Shown here in pieces: positions 1-18,052 of a stretch of DNA of 64,000 nt; the stretch's first letter is position 1; each line of letters starts with the position of its first letter. The translations under genes were made by a program, and so were the position numbers. The stretch lies in NCBI GenBank assembly GCA_905178155.1, contig CAJINV010000013.1:2050281-2114280 (forward strand), in the 5' to 3' direction. The notes under the pieces were generated by a model. The model had not been told where the DNA came from. It searched no databases and saw only the letters and a program-made list of their open reading frames with translations. This stretch comes from Amoebophrya sp. A120. Lineage: Eukaryota > Sar > Dinophyceae > Syndiniales > Amoebophryaceae.

Positions 1-1080
1 ACCTCCTGCAAGACATGTAAAATTTGTCATGTAAAGGAACTTCCTTCAACATGATTTATCAAAATTCAAAAAGGTACTTGCTTCCAAAATTATACTTAGC
101 CGATCGATTCTTTTCACACCCGAAGTTCGATTTAGTAAATTATCGATCCTCTACTTTGCACTGGATATATATATTTGGATGAAAGTAGCTTACAAAGAAG
201 ATGAAGTTGCCTTGCCCTTGCCTTTATTGATTATCACAAAAACGGACAGGAAAGTAGCTCCAGTGGCTACTCCGCCTGGTCGCTTGACGGGCAACCGCAA
301 CCCTCAGGGGAGTTGTAGTCATAATCAATATGGTACAACCCCTGCATGTGCCGCAACAGCGCCGGCAGCTTCTTCAAACACTAAAGGCAGGAGCCCGTAT
401 CGGTCTCGCAGAAAGAGAACGCGACTGCAGAGCCATTTTCGTTTTTTCCATATTGAGATCCGCCGCACCCCATGATCACGCAACGGCGGACTCATGAGGC
501 TGCGCGTCCCTCGTTCCCCTAATGTACTTCTTCGATCTTCTATTTGGAAGGCATAAAAAAACTAAAACGCGCGATGAGCAGATAGAGAAATTATCTTTTT
601 TAATTCAATACACGATCCTCGCGATTCAACGCACTTTTGATGGTGCGTCGGTAGATCGTCTTTTTTCTTTTGCTGGTAGATCTGGTGTATTAACTATCCT
701 CTTTATAAACTTTTCACTTTTACTTTTTTACTGTGTCTTCCTGTTCCTCTTCCTGCAATAATGCGAATCTTCCGAATCAATCTGCTACATACATTCATCT
801 CCACGCCTTCACAGAGGCACAGCGCAAAATGTCGATGAAAAGTCAAATCCATGCGGCCGCCTATGTCTTCTATTCCAAGAATTTGAGTTTTTCAGTGGCA
901 CAATTATCGGAAACTCCTGACATTTATCGTATTATCCGGAAGACGAGAGAAAACTCTTCCTTGCTTGTAAGGAGGCGAGCGGAAAACTCTTCTGAGCGGC
1001 TCCTCACTAGCAGGTACTTATTTGTTTGGGCGCCGGCAATGCCGGCCGCCACATTATCGCCTTTGTACCGCTACATGACA
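1..1080. other. 5' stretch without a recognisable gene
   Basis: Only short overlapping open frames on both strands. None has low-complexity or conserved features like the real genes further on, and no introner ends were seen. I see nothing supportable here. Confidence 0.5.
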
Positions 1081-1266
1081 TCGCGCATTATGGTCTTTGA
1101 CCTAAGCCGCATTTCGCCGTGTAACTCTGTTTCATAGCACATAGCATATCTAGCCCAACAAGTTGGTCGTCGTACTTTCCAAGAGCGAAGAAGTCTCGTA
1201 CAAAGAGCTCGGGGGAGGAGTGGAGACGGTGGGGGCATTTTGTCCGCCGGGTCACGTCGAGGAGAT

Positions 1267-1951
1267 TCAATTTGTTCCCGCCACTATCATTATGAAAACA
1301 CGGCCCAACATCTCATGCTCGTGCCCAAGAACAGATTTGCGGCAGTCGCGAAGTTCGAGGTCTCGAGATAGGATATTAGCCGTGTCAACTTCATCATCAT
1401 AAAACACGGAACGCCAGTCTTCCGCCCCCGCTGAGCCGCACGTCTGGACGACGCCGCTGCCACCACGATCGAAACGAGCTAAATGCTGCAAAAATTCCCG
1501 CTGTAAGGGTTTCAGCTTTTCGTCGAAGTGTTCCCCGTCACCATGCTCCAGTAAGTATCGGACCAGCACTGTCCTGCGGCGCATGTTTGCACTCCTGAGA
1601 CATCTTCACCTTCATTTCGGTATCAATTTGCAGGTACAGGACGCGAGAATTGCGCTCGTTGTATATATCGACCACCACTTGCTTCCCTGATACTTCTCTG
1701 GCCTCGTAGCGCAAGGTCTGGTTAGAATTGAGCAACTCGAGCAAAGGGTTTCTTGTTGGCGGCGGCGCATACGGAGACATCGTCCCCGCCATCGGTCGCA
1801 GTTCTGCACCAGAAGATGAAGAAGACGCTGTAAGTTTCGTCTTGACCGCTCCGACATGTCCCGAGAATGAAGCAAGAAGGGCGACGCAAAGTAGTCCGAC
1901 CCGGTGAGAAAAGTTACGCCCGGTTTTCGTCATTGTGGAGCAATGCGACAT
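1267..1951 (-). CDS. Putative small secreted protein, frame change inside
   Basis: The first frame starts at an ATG near 1930 (or 1951). It gives a basic N-terminus followed by a hydrophobic stretch (GLLCVALLASFSG) ending in an AVKT-like cleavage region, which reads as a signal peptide. A Ser-rich linker follows, then about 60 residues of ordinary composition. This frame stops at 1538. A second frame, overlapping from 1584 and ending at 1267, carries on a plausible globular sequence (EFLQHLARFD, DWRSVFYDDE). I could not find a clean splice linking the two, so a very short intron, a sequencing frameshift or two separate genes are all possible. No family is recognised. Secretion is inferred from the N-terminus only. 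Confidence 0.35.
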
Positions 1952-1989
1952 GATGGTGCTAATTTAAGAATATAGCACAGTCTTTATTT

Positions 1990-2870
1990 GCAGGCTCTCT
2001 TGCAAATTGATATGGCTCGAAAAAGTTCTCTTCTGAGATCGATGGGCCCCAAGTGAAAAACGAAAAGTGGAGATGACCACGTTACTTAGAAGGGAGCTCG
2101 TTGTCCGACGTGTAAGTCAGTGTATCTAGATAACTAGATGCACAGCTCAGTAAAATACTGGTATGTAGCTCTTACTTTCCGGAGTCTTCCTTGATAAAGT
2201 AAGATACAGAAGCGCACCAGTTTGTTGTTCTTTTACGAGGAAAACAAGCAAAAGGAAAGTCGAGACGTTGATAGGTGTAATTCTAGTCAGGATCAAAATG
2301 CTATGTACGACTGCACAATGGAGACCTGCACTGATCGACACAATAAACAATCAGAGTCGAGGAGATCGACACCTTGGGAAACCGAAAATTGATGTTTTGT
2401 AAAAATTCTTCATCTTCACTGACTTGCCAACCGATAGAAACAATTTTTTGGTCCTCACCGATGACTTCGCCCGCTGATCCATTTTTTTGATTTCATTTTT
2501 GTTGAGTACAGCAGTGAATAAGTTCTTCGCGAATGATCCATCACGATCTTAACGATATTTTCTTTCTGTTCCCGCACCGAATTTTTGATCCCGAAAAGAT
2601 TTTTTTTTCTAATCTTGCTCAGCCATCCCATGGCAGACGAAATCCAAGCATCAATCTGTCACTGAAAGCCTGGGCGCTTCTCTGCGGGCCGTGAAGAAGA
2701 TCACAGAACTATGCAACCACGAGTGGAATGAACAGTCTCATTTCTTAGGCCAGTCGTGAGTGGCCACAAAGGAAAAGGATCTCTTGGTATTATCATGGTC
2801 GTGGGCTCCCTGAGCCAGTAAACAAAACACATTACTCGTCAACATCTGTTAAACTACAAAGAACAGAAAC
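1990..2870. other. Intergenic stretch, nothing recognised
   Basis: AT-rich sequence between the secreted-protein candidate and the 3' end of the Nepro-like gene. Only short frames and no TIR pairs were seen. Confidence 0.5.
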
Positions 2871-2932
2871 GTTATTTTTGTCGCTTTTTATAAAAGAAAT
2901 GCATTTCGCCGATTATCGACTGAATCTCCTCC

Positions 2933-5511
2933 TTATTTTTTCCCATCTCCCAGTGCTTCTCGCAATTTCTTTACTGATTTCTTCACTTGTTTCCCCGCCG
3001 CCGCGGTTTTCCTCGTCTTCTTCGGCAGCTTTGCCTTCTTCTTCCCCGCGCCGACGGTACTGTCCGACCTACTCTTCATTTTCGACGTCGATATATCAAC
3101 TACACCAGTCTCGTTCTCAAAGGTCTCCCCGCCGCGAGGATCGCGGTACGAGGTATTTTCAACAGGCACTGAAATGCTGGCCTTCAGGTTCTTTTTCTTC
3201 ATCTTCTTCTTTGACGATTTCGATCCTGACACTCCCATACCCGTATTGGAGATGATAGCAACAGATCCAGATGCTGCCCCCTGCTGGTGTTTTTCTTTTT
3301 TTTGATCTTGCGCTCGGAAAGGCGACGAAGCACACTGCGCAGCGGCGGTGGATAAACCTACTTTCGGGTTTAGGGTTCTTTTCTTCAAAACCCGAGACGA
3401 CAAATCCTCGTCTCCGCTATCAGAGTGAAGAAGAACTCCCCTTTTTTTCCTCATTTGGCATTGTGAACAATAATAAATTCCGAGCAGCAATAAAAACAGT
3501 ACATGGCCCCATATTTATACATATGTGGTCGTGCAGTCATAGAATTACAAATTCACGACGCCCGGAGCGTCGTTCAGTTTGGGCTTGTTCCAGAATATCA
3601 ATATTAATTTGTTCTCATACAAGCACGGCCACAAGGCTGCTCTGGCAGGACACGATTTCTTGGCACTTTCGCATGACAAATGAGGGGGAGAAGGAGGTGT
3701 GCTGCACCCTCATATCCGACCGTGTCGATTGTGAAGTTGACTGCTTGCAGTGGCGGGGTGGAAGATGACGAGGAGGAGGAGATAGTTGTACAACCAGGCT
3801 CACGCATTTTTAATCCTTTCCCTCCCAACATGGTCTGGTCCTCAGGAACCGGCTCTCCTTCGTCATCGCTGCAGCCTCCAAGTGGTTGTAGTCGATGATG
3901 TGACCTATGATCTACAACTTCCTGATTCATCCCGGTCCTTTCCGCTGTCGTCAAAAACCCCGCTTTTTTGCTGCCACCAGCGCTGATCTCCGCCTCGTGA
4001 GGACTTAAAAATACTGGGTGATGAACAGCCTCTCCTTCATCGCTGTCGCTGAGACATGCGGATTGCGGTTTCATCTGCAGTTCTACTACTTTCGCAGAAG
4101 TGTCGTGGTGGTGCGAATTGTTCTCGTGCTCCGCCCCAGATTTTCCTGCTTCCCGAGGACCCGGATGCACGAGTCCAGAAGTAGTTCCAGATGCGGACGT
4201 TGGTGCGACCACTTCCCCACGACGACCACTTCCCCACGAAATGCCTTCTGCGTCTCTGCTCGGACCTGTAGCATCACGAACACGAACATGATGATCAGCA
4301 GGGCAAATTACATTTTTACCACGCGGCGTGGTACTTGCAGCTTTATCAACAAGACCGTCCTTTTCCGCTCTTCTGTCGCGGCCACTAGTAGCCTCCTCGG
4401 TTGTCATCTGCCAACGACGAAAAATGTTCACGACTTTTTTATTACTTCTCTTGTTCATGATGTTCCTCTGGAGGTCAACAACATCCCCCTGTCGCACTGT
4501 GTTTTCCTTCTTGTGGGATATCTTGTTCGTCTCTCTTTTGCAGGTGGTGTCAATCGCAACCGATGATGACTTCAATTTCTGCGTACTAGTATGAAGATCT
4601 TCCCGCTTGTCCTCATTTGGCGCCCTTTTCTTACTCCGCTCAGCCTCGTCCAGTGCTGCCGCGTTTTTTAGTCTCTGTGCCTTGTCCCTGAGGAAACTTA
4701 TCGATCCTCCTGCGGCTCCCGGACGAACGGCGCCCCGTGTAGAAGAAGTCTTTGTGCTGATTGATGTACTAGACATTGTTCCAGCACCTAAGCGGTTGAA
4801 ACGGCGAGAATCTTCATTCACTGCAGAAATATTAAGCCCAAGTTTGTCAAAGAGACTCGCCATCAGAGCCAGGCATGTCGTGCAGTACGGGAGGAAGAAC
4901 GTGTGCGCGATTTGGTTCGACAAGGCTCTCACGGCCGTGAAAATGGCAGTCTTGAGTCGAGTTTTCTGCCTCGCCAGCATGATCTGCCGATAATCATGCA
5001 GCTCTTGTTCATCTCCGTCTGCGGGTGTTGCTGGTGCACTATCAGGATCCGGATCTTCAGAACTTGTTGTGCCTCTAAGATTTTTAGACGCTACTATTTC
5101 TGTTTCCCCCCGTTGTAGCTGTGTGGGGGCCATAATCGTTTTCATCTTGTTCATCATCGTCCCTTTTTCTGTCGTAGCAATATTTCTACCCAGAAGTTTG
5201 TACACCCGTAGTAGACGCGTGTAGATCGGCTGCCTTCGGTGCTGCGCGCGCGAGCGGTATAGGAGACGGCCCAGGACGTCCAGGTCCGGCTGAATAGAGG
5301 CCTGGGTCACGTCGTCCAGGATGAACAACATGATGTCCGACGGACCACAACCAGGAGGACTTCGACTTCTCCGCTGCCCTGCAGCTTGCTCTCCGTCTTG
5401 TTCAACTTCAAACACAGAACTACTTTGTCGCGTAGTACGACCGCTCCTCACCGGCTCTGGCTTCGTAAGAAACGAAGAAGAAGACGACCCTCCGCCTGGT
5501 GCCATCGTCAT
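2933..5511 (-). CDS. Nepro/Rmp1-like domain protein (two exons)
   Basis: Exon 1 is 5511-3719 and exon 2 is 3416-2933, giving 2,277 nt, exactly 758 codons plus stop. The N-terminal third resembles the Nepro domain found in nucleolar proteins and in the RNase MRP subunit Rmp1. A helix carries the pattern LGRLLYRSRAQHRRQPIYTR near residue 85, then a predicted hydrophobic helical stretch (AHTFFLPYCTTCLALMASLF) near residue 210. The middle is Ser/Arg/Glu-rich and probably disordered. The C-terminus is strongly Lys-rich (KKKMKKKN, KKLREALGDGKK), fitting a nucleolar or RNA-binding role. The ATG at 5511 starts the long frame. A family-G introner with a 4-bp direct repeat separates the exons, and its removal joins GTC GGA to GAC GAG in frame. 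The domain assignment rests on pattern recall and needs an HMM check. Confidence 0.6.
3417..3718. mobile_element. Introner, family G (Nepro-like gene)
   Basis: Its ends are inverted copies of the family-G terminus (TATGAGGGTGCAGCAC / AGTGAAGAAGAACTCCCC). TCCG flanks it at 3413-3416 and 3715-3718. Excising 302 nt including one repeat copy restores the reading frame. The junctions are not GT-AG. Confidence 0.88.
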
Positions 5512-5519
5512 GATTTATT

Positions 5520-6800
5520 CGGTTTTGTGGTCCGATGTCTCAATCCTGATTGTATCAAAGAAGGACAGCAGAAGAGTAAGGCAACAATCAACCGTAAAAT
5601 AAAAAAATCCTTGCTGCAACACTTAGTGAAACTTTCTATGTTCTTCTCGCAACAAGGAGAGGCGCATTGATTCTTTCGACCGCGCAGCCAAGGACCGTAT
5701 AACAACCACCTTCGAGGAGGAGGAGTCTCAGGGGATCACAACTACTTACATCTTCAATTACTGTCTCTGTGTCGTCGTGAATCATCGTCCTGAACTCTAT
5801 TGGAGAGCGGCGATCATGAAATGATAAGCAAGACATATTGACACTACGTGGTGGACCAGATCATGTTGCGATCACGGTATCTTTATGATGTTTTTATTCA
5901 CTTTCCTCCAAATCCAACTTTTCGATTTGTTCACATAGTACACGATCAGTAAGGGCGAGGAAGCAGGCGTCATTTCATTCCGGAAGAAAATTGCTGAGAT
6001 TTGCGATTTCGATGCTCCACCATAACGTCGATGTTGCTTCTTCTCGAGAGAGCTTTATTTCTACTCACGAATCAAAGCAGCGGCAGGAAGGATTACTTAG
6101 ACTCATTTCTGCACGCTGATACGAAGATCTTGTTCCGGATTCGGTTCCGGAAGCAGCTGCTCCCGAGATGAAGCTGCAAACGTCTATTTCTATATATACT
6201 TTCGGTCTGATTTTTTCGAACTTCTTTTCAGAGTATTTTGCAGAACGAAGTCACTGAAGTACATATCTAGAGCCCTACTTTTCTACAGCCTAGATCCTAG
6301 GCACCTAGACCTACACGTTTCCGATGAACTCAATAATTTTACTGCAGCTCTTGCTTTTCTTGAAATGTCACTTTTATCTAGAGCTGTGGGCGACCCACCG
6401 TCGAGATTTTTCTCTTCCATGTTGACAACCGCATGCACTCTTTGAGGTACAGGAGATCTCCACATTCACAACTTGACCGTACGGAGGGAAGATGATTTTC
6501 ATTTTTTTTTGTCAACGCGACTGCTCATCTGTCATAGAAAAAAACTCCAATGTTCTTACTTTTGATTCTGAACAGTACAGCATCTCCCCCTCCCTTGCAC
6601 ACGTGCAGGCAGGGTACCAAGGAATGCGTGCTTTTGGTACTAGCAAGTCACCATTATTTAATATCGGCGCTTTCTTCATGCTCCTATCCACGTCCTGCAG
6701 GAGGACGTGGAAATGAACAACGCAGCTGCATCTTCAGCAATTCCTTTATTCCCCCCCCCACCTTTTACCGCGCCGCAAGGAGCTTTGTTAGTCTGGTTCA
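5520..6800. other. Intergenic stretch, nothing recognised
   Basis: AT-rich with only short frames. A run of nine C lies near 6752-6760. No TIR pair or conserved coding segment was found. Confidence 0.5.
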
Positions 6801-6819
6801 CATCAATTTCAGAAAAGGT

Positions 6820-8840
6820 CTACGATTGAGAATTTGGCATCGGCTCAGACATGGGCTCTTCTACGCTGTCGTGGTTCGACGTGCTCACGCTGTTGTTCGC
6901 ACTGCCTAGGGGTGGACTCAAGTGCATCTCTTCGTCCTCTTCCTCCTCGTCCCCGTGCGGTACTTCCCCAACATCGTCGTCGACCAAGAAGTCGGGGTCG
7001 ACGCCACTGCCGTTCTCGACGTGATTCAGCTCGTCGTGGTCTCCGAATAAATGCTGGCTAAAGCCGCGCACGGAGCTTGAGTAGTCGCTTTCGCTTTCAC
7101 TGGAGCTACTGGACTCCTCCATCAGAGAGATACCGCCTATCAAATGTAAAAATGTCTGGGTCTGGAAGAATGCAAATCTGAAGCATGCAAAAATCTGTGT
7201 TGCATGATTACCAAGAGTCGTCCAGCTTTGACCAAGTCGGGAGGGAGTTTCTAATGCAGGATAGACATGAGAAAGATCGCACAGAATCTGCCATGCTAGG
7301 TCCTGCATTCCAGACCTCATGGGTCATGGAAAATCTGCATGACAATTCGCGCATTCTTCCAGACCCAGACATTTTTACACTTGACACCGCCGACGTGATG
7401 CTGATTCTTGTGCGGCTTCGGCGACCACATCGGAGCAGACGACCTTGTTCCAGCATTCACCTGTGCCGCGCTTGTTTGGTAGTTGTAATTATTGCTGGGT
7501 ACGTAATTGTGCATCAGAAAGGAGGCGCGCCGGTCCGCTTTTCGCATGGCGACGCGCGTGTGCCTGGCGGCGAGGGACTTGCGCAGGGATTCCTTGGCCT
7601 GAGAGGTGGTCTTGACGGCGAACGGGAGCAGAAGAAACCAGGAAACCGCGGCGGCCACCAGCGTGCCCTCCCACCCGAGCACTTTATGGGGTGTCAGAAG
7701 CGAAATCGACAAAAATTGGAGGACTGATTTGCCATGCAAAGAGAGGGATACCAGTTGCAGACCAGTTGCAGACAGTTTGTTTCTAAGTGGCCGCGCATGA
7801 CACACTTTGGCAGCATCGAAATCCAATTTATCATGCTGTTTGGGCAGAGAAGCTGCTTTTGTCATGTAAACCTCGAGCCCTTCTAAACACGCTTTTACTT
7901 ACTTACAATCGGCGTCACTTGCCACCGCCGCTCGCAAGACAGGCAGTTTGCGCTTTGGATTTTCTGCATTTTGCAGATTAAAATTTCAACTTTGTCAATT
8001 TCGATTCTGACACTTCCATACACCTCCGTGATCACATACTCCGCAAACGCCGCGAGGAAGTTGACCCAGTCGACCCAGACGCGCAGAAACGCGAGCACCC
8101 CGTAGAAAAATTCGTGTTGCGCCTGCGGCCTCAACCGGCTCGAATCCGGCGGGAGCAGGGTGGCGTAGTGGTAGACCAAGCCGCCGGAGAGCTCCCGCAG
8201 GGCATGCTGGGCCGCGATGGTTTCCATCAGCGTGTACGTGCTCACGACCCAGCTGCACAAAGCAAAACCGGCGAGCTTTCTCAGCCGGGACACGCGCGTC
8301 AAGCTGCTTCGCGTATGCAACAAGATAGAACTGCTTTGGAGAAGCGTTCGCCCTCGTATCCGTTGTATTTTTGGGTCGTCGAAACGTACTTACTTACTAG
8401 TACAACTAGGCGTGCTCTCTTATCGACGGAGGAGGTTCTTCCATGGGGCCACTAATATAGAAGCCATAGAAAAATCCTCTAGTACTAGAACAATCATCAT
8501 GGTCATCGTCATGATGAGTGGCTTTTTTACGGATATTATCGACTTGTCCTCCTGCGAGGAGCTATCAAAAGTAGTGGTATGCAAAAATGGACTGTTCTAC
8601 ACTATACGAACGAGTTGCTCATCTTCTCCTCATCAGACAATAAATCGAGGGATACCGCTCGAGCTGTGACAATTTGGATTCCAGGTCTGCAAGCAGTGCC
8701 GCCAGGGAATTCTTATCGAGGGCTTCTGCGGGTGTCGTGGAGGTCATCATCCCGCTGGTCGCCACTGCTGCGCCATTGGCTATACTAGTGCGGAGCATGA
8801 TGTTGACCTGGGCTTCGATAAATGACGTGTCAACAGACAA
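6820..8840 (-). CDS. Membrane protein with acidic C-terminal tail
   Basis: Supportable exons are about 8840-8630 (5' part, ordinary soluble composition), about 8330-8018, 7685-7392 and 7137-6820. The second exon has hydrophobic stretches (LAGFALCSWVVSTYTLM; GVLAFLRVWVDWVNFLAAFA). The third begins with another (LVAAAVSWFLLLPFAV) followed by a basic segment. The last exon encodes a Ser/Asp/Glu-rich tail of about 105 residues ending PNSQS. Introners of families C and A separate the last three exons, and their removal keeps one frame. A GTAAGT donor near 8398 hints at a normal intron upstream. The pattern of a hydrophobic helix, LLPF and then a basic loop faintly recalls ABC-transporter membrane domains. 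I see no ATPase domain, so no function is assigned. The start codon is not fixed. Confidence 0.5.
7138..7391. mobile_element. Introner, family A
   Basis: Terminal inverted repeats around GTCTGGGTCTGGAAGAATGC face each other at the two ends. ACCGCC is duplicated at 7132-7137 and 7386-7391. Removing 254 nt joins GTC GGC GGT to ATC TCT in frame. The interior is nearly identical to the element at 37083-37349. Confidence 0.9.
7686..8017. mobile_element. Introner, family C
   Basis: Inverted ends built on GTGTCAGAATCGAAATTGAC. Removal joins GTG TAT to AAA GTG in frame within the membrane-protein gene. The flanking repeat is only AT. The second family-C copy lies at 33807-34118. Confidence 0.8.
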
Positions 8841-8879
8841 AGTGAGTTTCTACGTTAGATTGCTTTCTACGTGATTGAA

Positions 8880-9800
8880 ATGGAGGACCGCCTTCTCCAA
8901 CTCGGAATAAAAGTTACTTAGTTAGTAGCCCCGATCTGCTCCTTCAAGTACGTAGACTGCCGCCATCACATTGGAAGAGGTACTGAAAACTAGGTGGATG
9001 TCAGCGGGTATTGAAAATCATAATCTACTTCGAGCAACATAGATACACCAGCTCCCGTGATAGCCGAGGAACATCAGAGGCCAGAATTGCCACCGACTTT
9101 CTGGTTAAGTAACATTACACAACTTTATACGCAACTCCTGTTGTAGTGATCTTCGAATGGACAAGGACTTGTTTCGGCACCAAAACGTCAAGAAGTGCGA
9201 CAATGCTGCATAGAGATAATTGCGATTGTTTTTCTCTGAACAAAAATATGATAAAGCACTTAAGCTTCGTCTTTCTCCTTCACCAGCAAATTAGTATCGA
9301 TTCTCGTGGTCCCTAATAAAAAATTGAGAACTTAGCATAGGCACTGATAGTGTACCTTCACTGCCTCATAATTCCTTCGACAGAGTTCAATGAGATAGTT
9401 AGCGGTACAATCGTATTCTGTTTTCTTCATCTATCGACATTGACGTACTCGTTGAGGCGTCCAACATCACGACGAACCCATGATAATGGGCATTAGATGC
9501 AACCGAAATGTGCACTCTGTGGCAGAAAAAAGGAAAATTAGTCATGGGTCGGTCCTCTCGGTGCGCTATTATGATATTAGGGCTGCGGCGTCGACACGAA
9601 GAAGTAACTTCTATTTTCCAAATTATCGTAAATAGGAACAAACAACAACAAACGAATCCAGCGATCAAAATTCAGGACACTAGAAACAAATCTGAGATGT
9701 CCCTCATGAATACTGAATATATAATTTTCAAACTCCGGACCTGCCACCTGGAACTGGTCCGCCCGATAGAAAGTAGAAGACGCCGACGTTGGTCGAAATG
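8880..9800. other. Intergenic stretch, nothing recognised
   Basis: Separates the purA 3' end from the membrane-protein gene. Short frames only. Confidence 0.5.
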
Positions 9801-9819
9801 AAGTACATATTCATATCAA

Positions 9820-15502
<5,683 letters not shown>

Positions 15503-15512
15503 TTCAAACTTT

Positions 15513-15921
15513 TATTGTGAGGAAAAATCCCCCCTCCCCATATTGAAAGCGCGTCCAGCTGAAAATCTGTGATGCAGATTTGTCGCCACTAATCCTGTCT
15601 GTCTTGCATGCAGGCAAATCCAGAGAATCCGCCGCAATATCCCTGTGGTTTGTGATGCTGTTGGGCCTACACCATCGACGTTTTTCATGCTATGATGCTG
15701 TTGGGCCTACACCGTCGACGTTTTTCATGCTATGATGCTGTTGGGACTACACCATCGACGTTTTTCATGCTAAGCGCTTAAGCCAAAACCCCTCGGCTCA
15801 GGCTTAGCATATCATGCCTGCAGTCCTCCACTGCAAGACAAATCTGATTTGTGTACTGAAATCCAGCAACAGAAACTTCTTTTCGATATGGGGTAGGGGC
15901 ATTTTTCATTGTAATAACTTT
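15513..15921. mobile_element. Introner in the purA 5' leader, family B
   Basis: Inverted ends GAAAAATCCCCCCTCCCCAT and its inverse. AACTTT is duplicated at 15507-15512 and 15916-15921. It lies just before the presumed purA ATG. The upstream frame has a TAG close by, so this copy probably sits in the 5' UTR. Confidence 0.82.
15653..15772. repeat. Three tandem 40-bp units inside an introner
   Basis: A unit containing GATGCTGTTGGGCCTACACC and CGACGTTTTTCATGCT occurs three times head to tail, with one or two changes per copy. A related single unit lies near 33092-33136 inside another family-B element. Confidence 0.92.
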
Positions 15922-16309
15922 CGTTGCAAAAATTGTCTCTCGACGTCCTAGTACATCAAGTACAACTTCGGCAAAATGCTAGAATGCGTAGTTCTTGATG
16001 AAGGTGCTGTTCTTCTTGCAGCTAGTTCGCTGTATCAGCGGCCGTGCAAGCAGCAACATGATTCTCTTTCGATATATGAATGTGAAGCTGTTTGTACTGT
16101 TAGTTGTTGACACCGACGTCACTCGATCTCGTCGACGCAGTGAAAAATACCTTAGATAGTGGCTGGTCAAAAATTCCAGATGCAGATTGATACCACTTTT
16201 TCTACAACCGAGTAGCGAGAAGAAATCGATCTGAGAAGTCGTGGTCCATGTTCATGGCCATGATCCTGCTTATGGCTTTGTAGTGCGACCCTCTGGAACT
16301 GTGCGGGAG

Positions 16310-16745
16310 ATCCGGAGAATGCGCCTTCTCTTGTTTGAAGCCGGGCAAGGCAGGCCACGGCGCCGCACCGCTCGCGCCTGCGACGAAAATCAACTTCGCA
16401 TCGATTTTTGCAAATTTGCCCGCGTTTGCTGCGGAAAACCCGGACATTGCGCCTTCTCCTGTGTGAGTGAGGCGGTTCGTTGCAGATCACGCCGCCACAC
16501 CGTTTGCGCCTTGCTTCTCCCGTTTGAGTGAGGCGTTTCGCTGTAGGCCACAGCGCCACACCGTTTGCGCCTTGCTTCTCCCGTTTGAATGAGGCGTTTC
16601 GCTGTAGGCCACAGCGCCACACCGCCTGAGGCGAGAATGAGTTTCGCATCGATTTTGGCAAATTGGCCAGCGTTTGCTGTTTCATTTTGTGCGAAAAATC
16701 CGGAAAATGCGCCTTTTCCTGCTTGAGGCGGGCCGCGGCAGGCCT
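16310..16745. repeat. Degenerate tandem repeat array (about 65-70 bp unit)
   Basis: Blocks such as GTTTCGCTGTAGGCCACAGC and TTGCGCCTTGCTTCTCCCG recur several times, the two central copies being almost identical. The array gives long but repetitive open frames on both strands. I treat these as non-coding. Confidence 0.85.
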
Positions 16746-17098
16746 GCACAGCCTTGGTGCTGGTGGAACTCATATTTTTGTTTACCCTTCTAGATGAAGA
16801 TGAACACAGAGCAAAGTAAAACTGTCTGAACAGGACGAACCCAGTAGTACCAGTAAGCCCTCTACTAGGACAGCTTGCAAATCCAAAGCACCATCGTGTT
16901 CTTTTTCAGGCTCCGTTCGTTCTTCTACGCACAGGTGCCACGCACAGATGCAACAAACATCACATGCAGCTACACCTATTTCCACATAAAAATGTAGTCG
17001 CTAAATAATTTGATAGTTTGATCAAGAACAAGTCCCCGGTCTTCGTCAACATCAAAGGGGGCAGAGCCGGACCTTGTCTTCAACTAAAAATAGGATCT

Positions 17099-18052
17099 TC
17101 AGGCACTGTGCGTCGCCAGCAAGTGCTGCTTGAGGCATGCGAGAGGGTTTGCTTTGTACTCCGGGATTTTCACGATTGTGTTGTGGTAGGCAATCTTGGT
17201 TTCCTGGTCTTCGATGCGTTTCGCCGTTTTCTTGTCGTCCTTGGTCAGCTTAGCGGTTTGCTGTTTCAACAACTTCTTCTTGCTCTGCTGCGCGGAGTGT
17301 TGTCGCAAAGCAGCTCCAATCACGCTATCCTGAGGAAAACACGTGCGTCCCCTGTCCATACTTGCCACGCAAATCCGCATGCCCAAACTGTGTGCCATGC
17401 GGAGCTCCTCATAAAAGGCATATTCTATCTATGTACTACCTGAAAATTCGTCATGCTCCAATCAGGAGAAGGAACTCGATTTGGTGTGATGCGAGTCAGA
17501 CACGACGAAGTACACTAGTTGTAATGCAAAACGGCCGAAACTTTAACTTCCTGGCTTGTGTAGCGAGTCTACCACCTTGACTATCAGGCGGGGAGGACGA
17601 CGTCGTTTTTGCTAAGGATACACGCCTGTGCGCTGTTTCAGTAGACCGCGGGCCCCCGCAGGAGGTGGACGGCTCACGACAGTACGCTTCTTCTTTTGCA
17701 AGGTCGTGTTGTTCGCCAAAACAGCACGTGTGGTTGTGCGCTGGCTTCTTCCCGCAGCAGAGGCACGATTGTGCTGCTTGTTCAATGTTGTCGCCGTTCC
17801 GGATTCTTGGTCTCCTGCTTCTGAGTCGATTTGTTCCTCCGATTCTGATCCTGACCCCAAGGTCGTATCATGATCCACCTCGTCATCTTTTATGCGCTGC
17901 TGCTGTATGCGCTGCATTTTTTTCGCCAGTTTTTGTTTCTCCTTTCGCGGCAGCTTCTTCCAAGAATCATGGGCGAGAGAGGCCGAGTCGCTCTTTTTCA
18001 CCGTCAACAGCCGATTGGCGTGAACGGCGCCGGTTCGAAGCCGCTTGCCCAT
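17099..18052 (-). CDS. SLX9-like ribosome biogenesis protein
   Basis: Exons 18052-17626 and 17325-17099 give 654 nt (217 aa plus stop), a size typical of the family. SLX9 proteins act in nucleolar 40S subunit maturation. Seen here: a basic N-terminus MGKRLRTGAVHANRL, a Lys-rich helix (KKLPRKEKQKLAKKMQRI, residues about 32-50), an acidic Ser/Glu middle, then a Lys-rich coil and the C-terminal signature IVKIPEYKANPLACLKQHL. That matches the F/Y-K-x-N/D-P-L pattern near the end of SLX9/FAM207. A family-F introner lies between RTGV and IGAAL with a 4-bp repeat and non-GT-AG ends. Assignment is by pattern, moderately strong because both ends and the length fit. Confidence 0.68.
17326..17625. mobile_element. 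Introner in the SLX9-like gene, family F
   Basis: Inverted ends ATCCTGAGGAAAACACGTGC and GGATAC/GCTAAGGATAC-type inverse. ACGC at 17322-17325 and 17622-17625. Removing 300 nt gives ACA GGC GTG ATT GGA in frame. Confidence 0.88.

Noticed and set aside
4018-4594. Long plus-strand frames antisense to the Nepro-like gene (and similar ones at 36003-36353, 37394-37819, 53152-53910, 57243-57926)
   Set aside because: They mirror low-complexity codons of minus-strand genes and show no independent features.
6820-8330. ABC transporter membrane domain
   Set aside because: Only a loose hydrophobic pattern; no nucleotide-binding domain or clear family motif.
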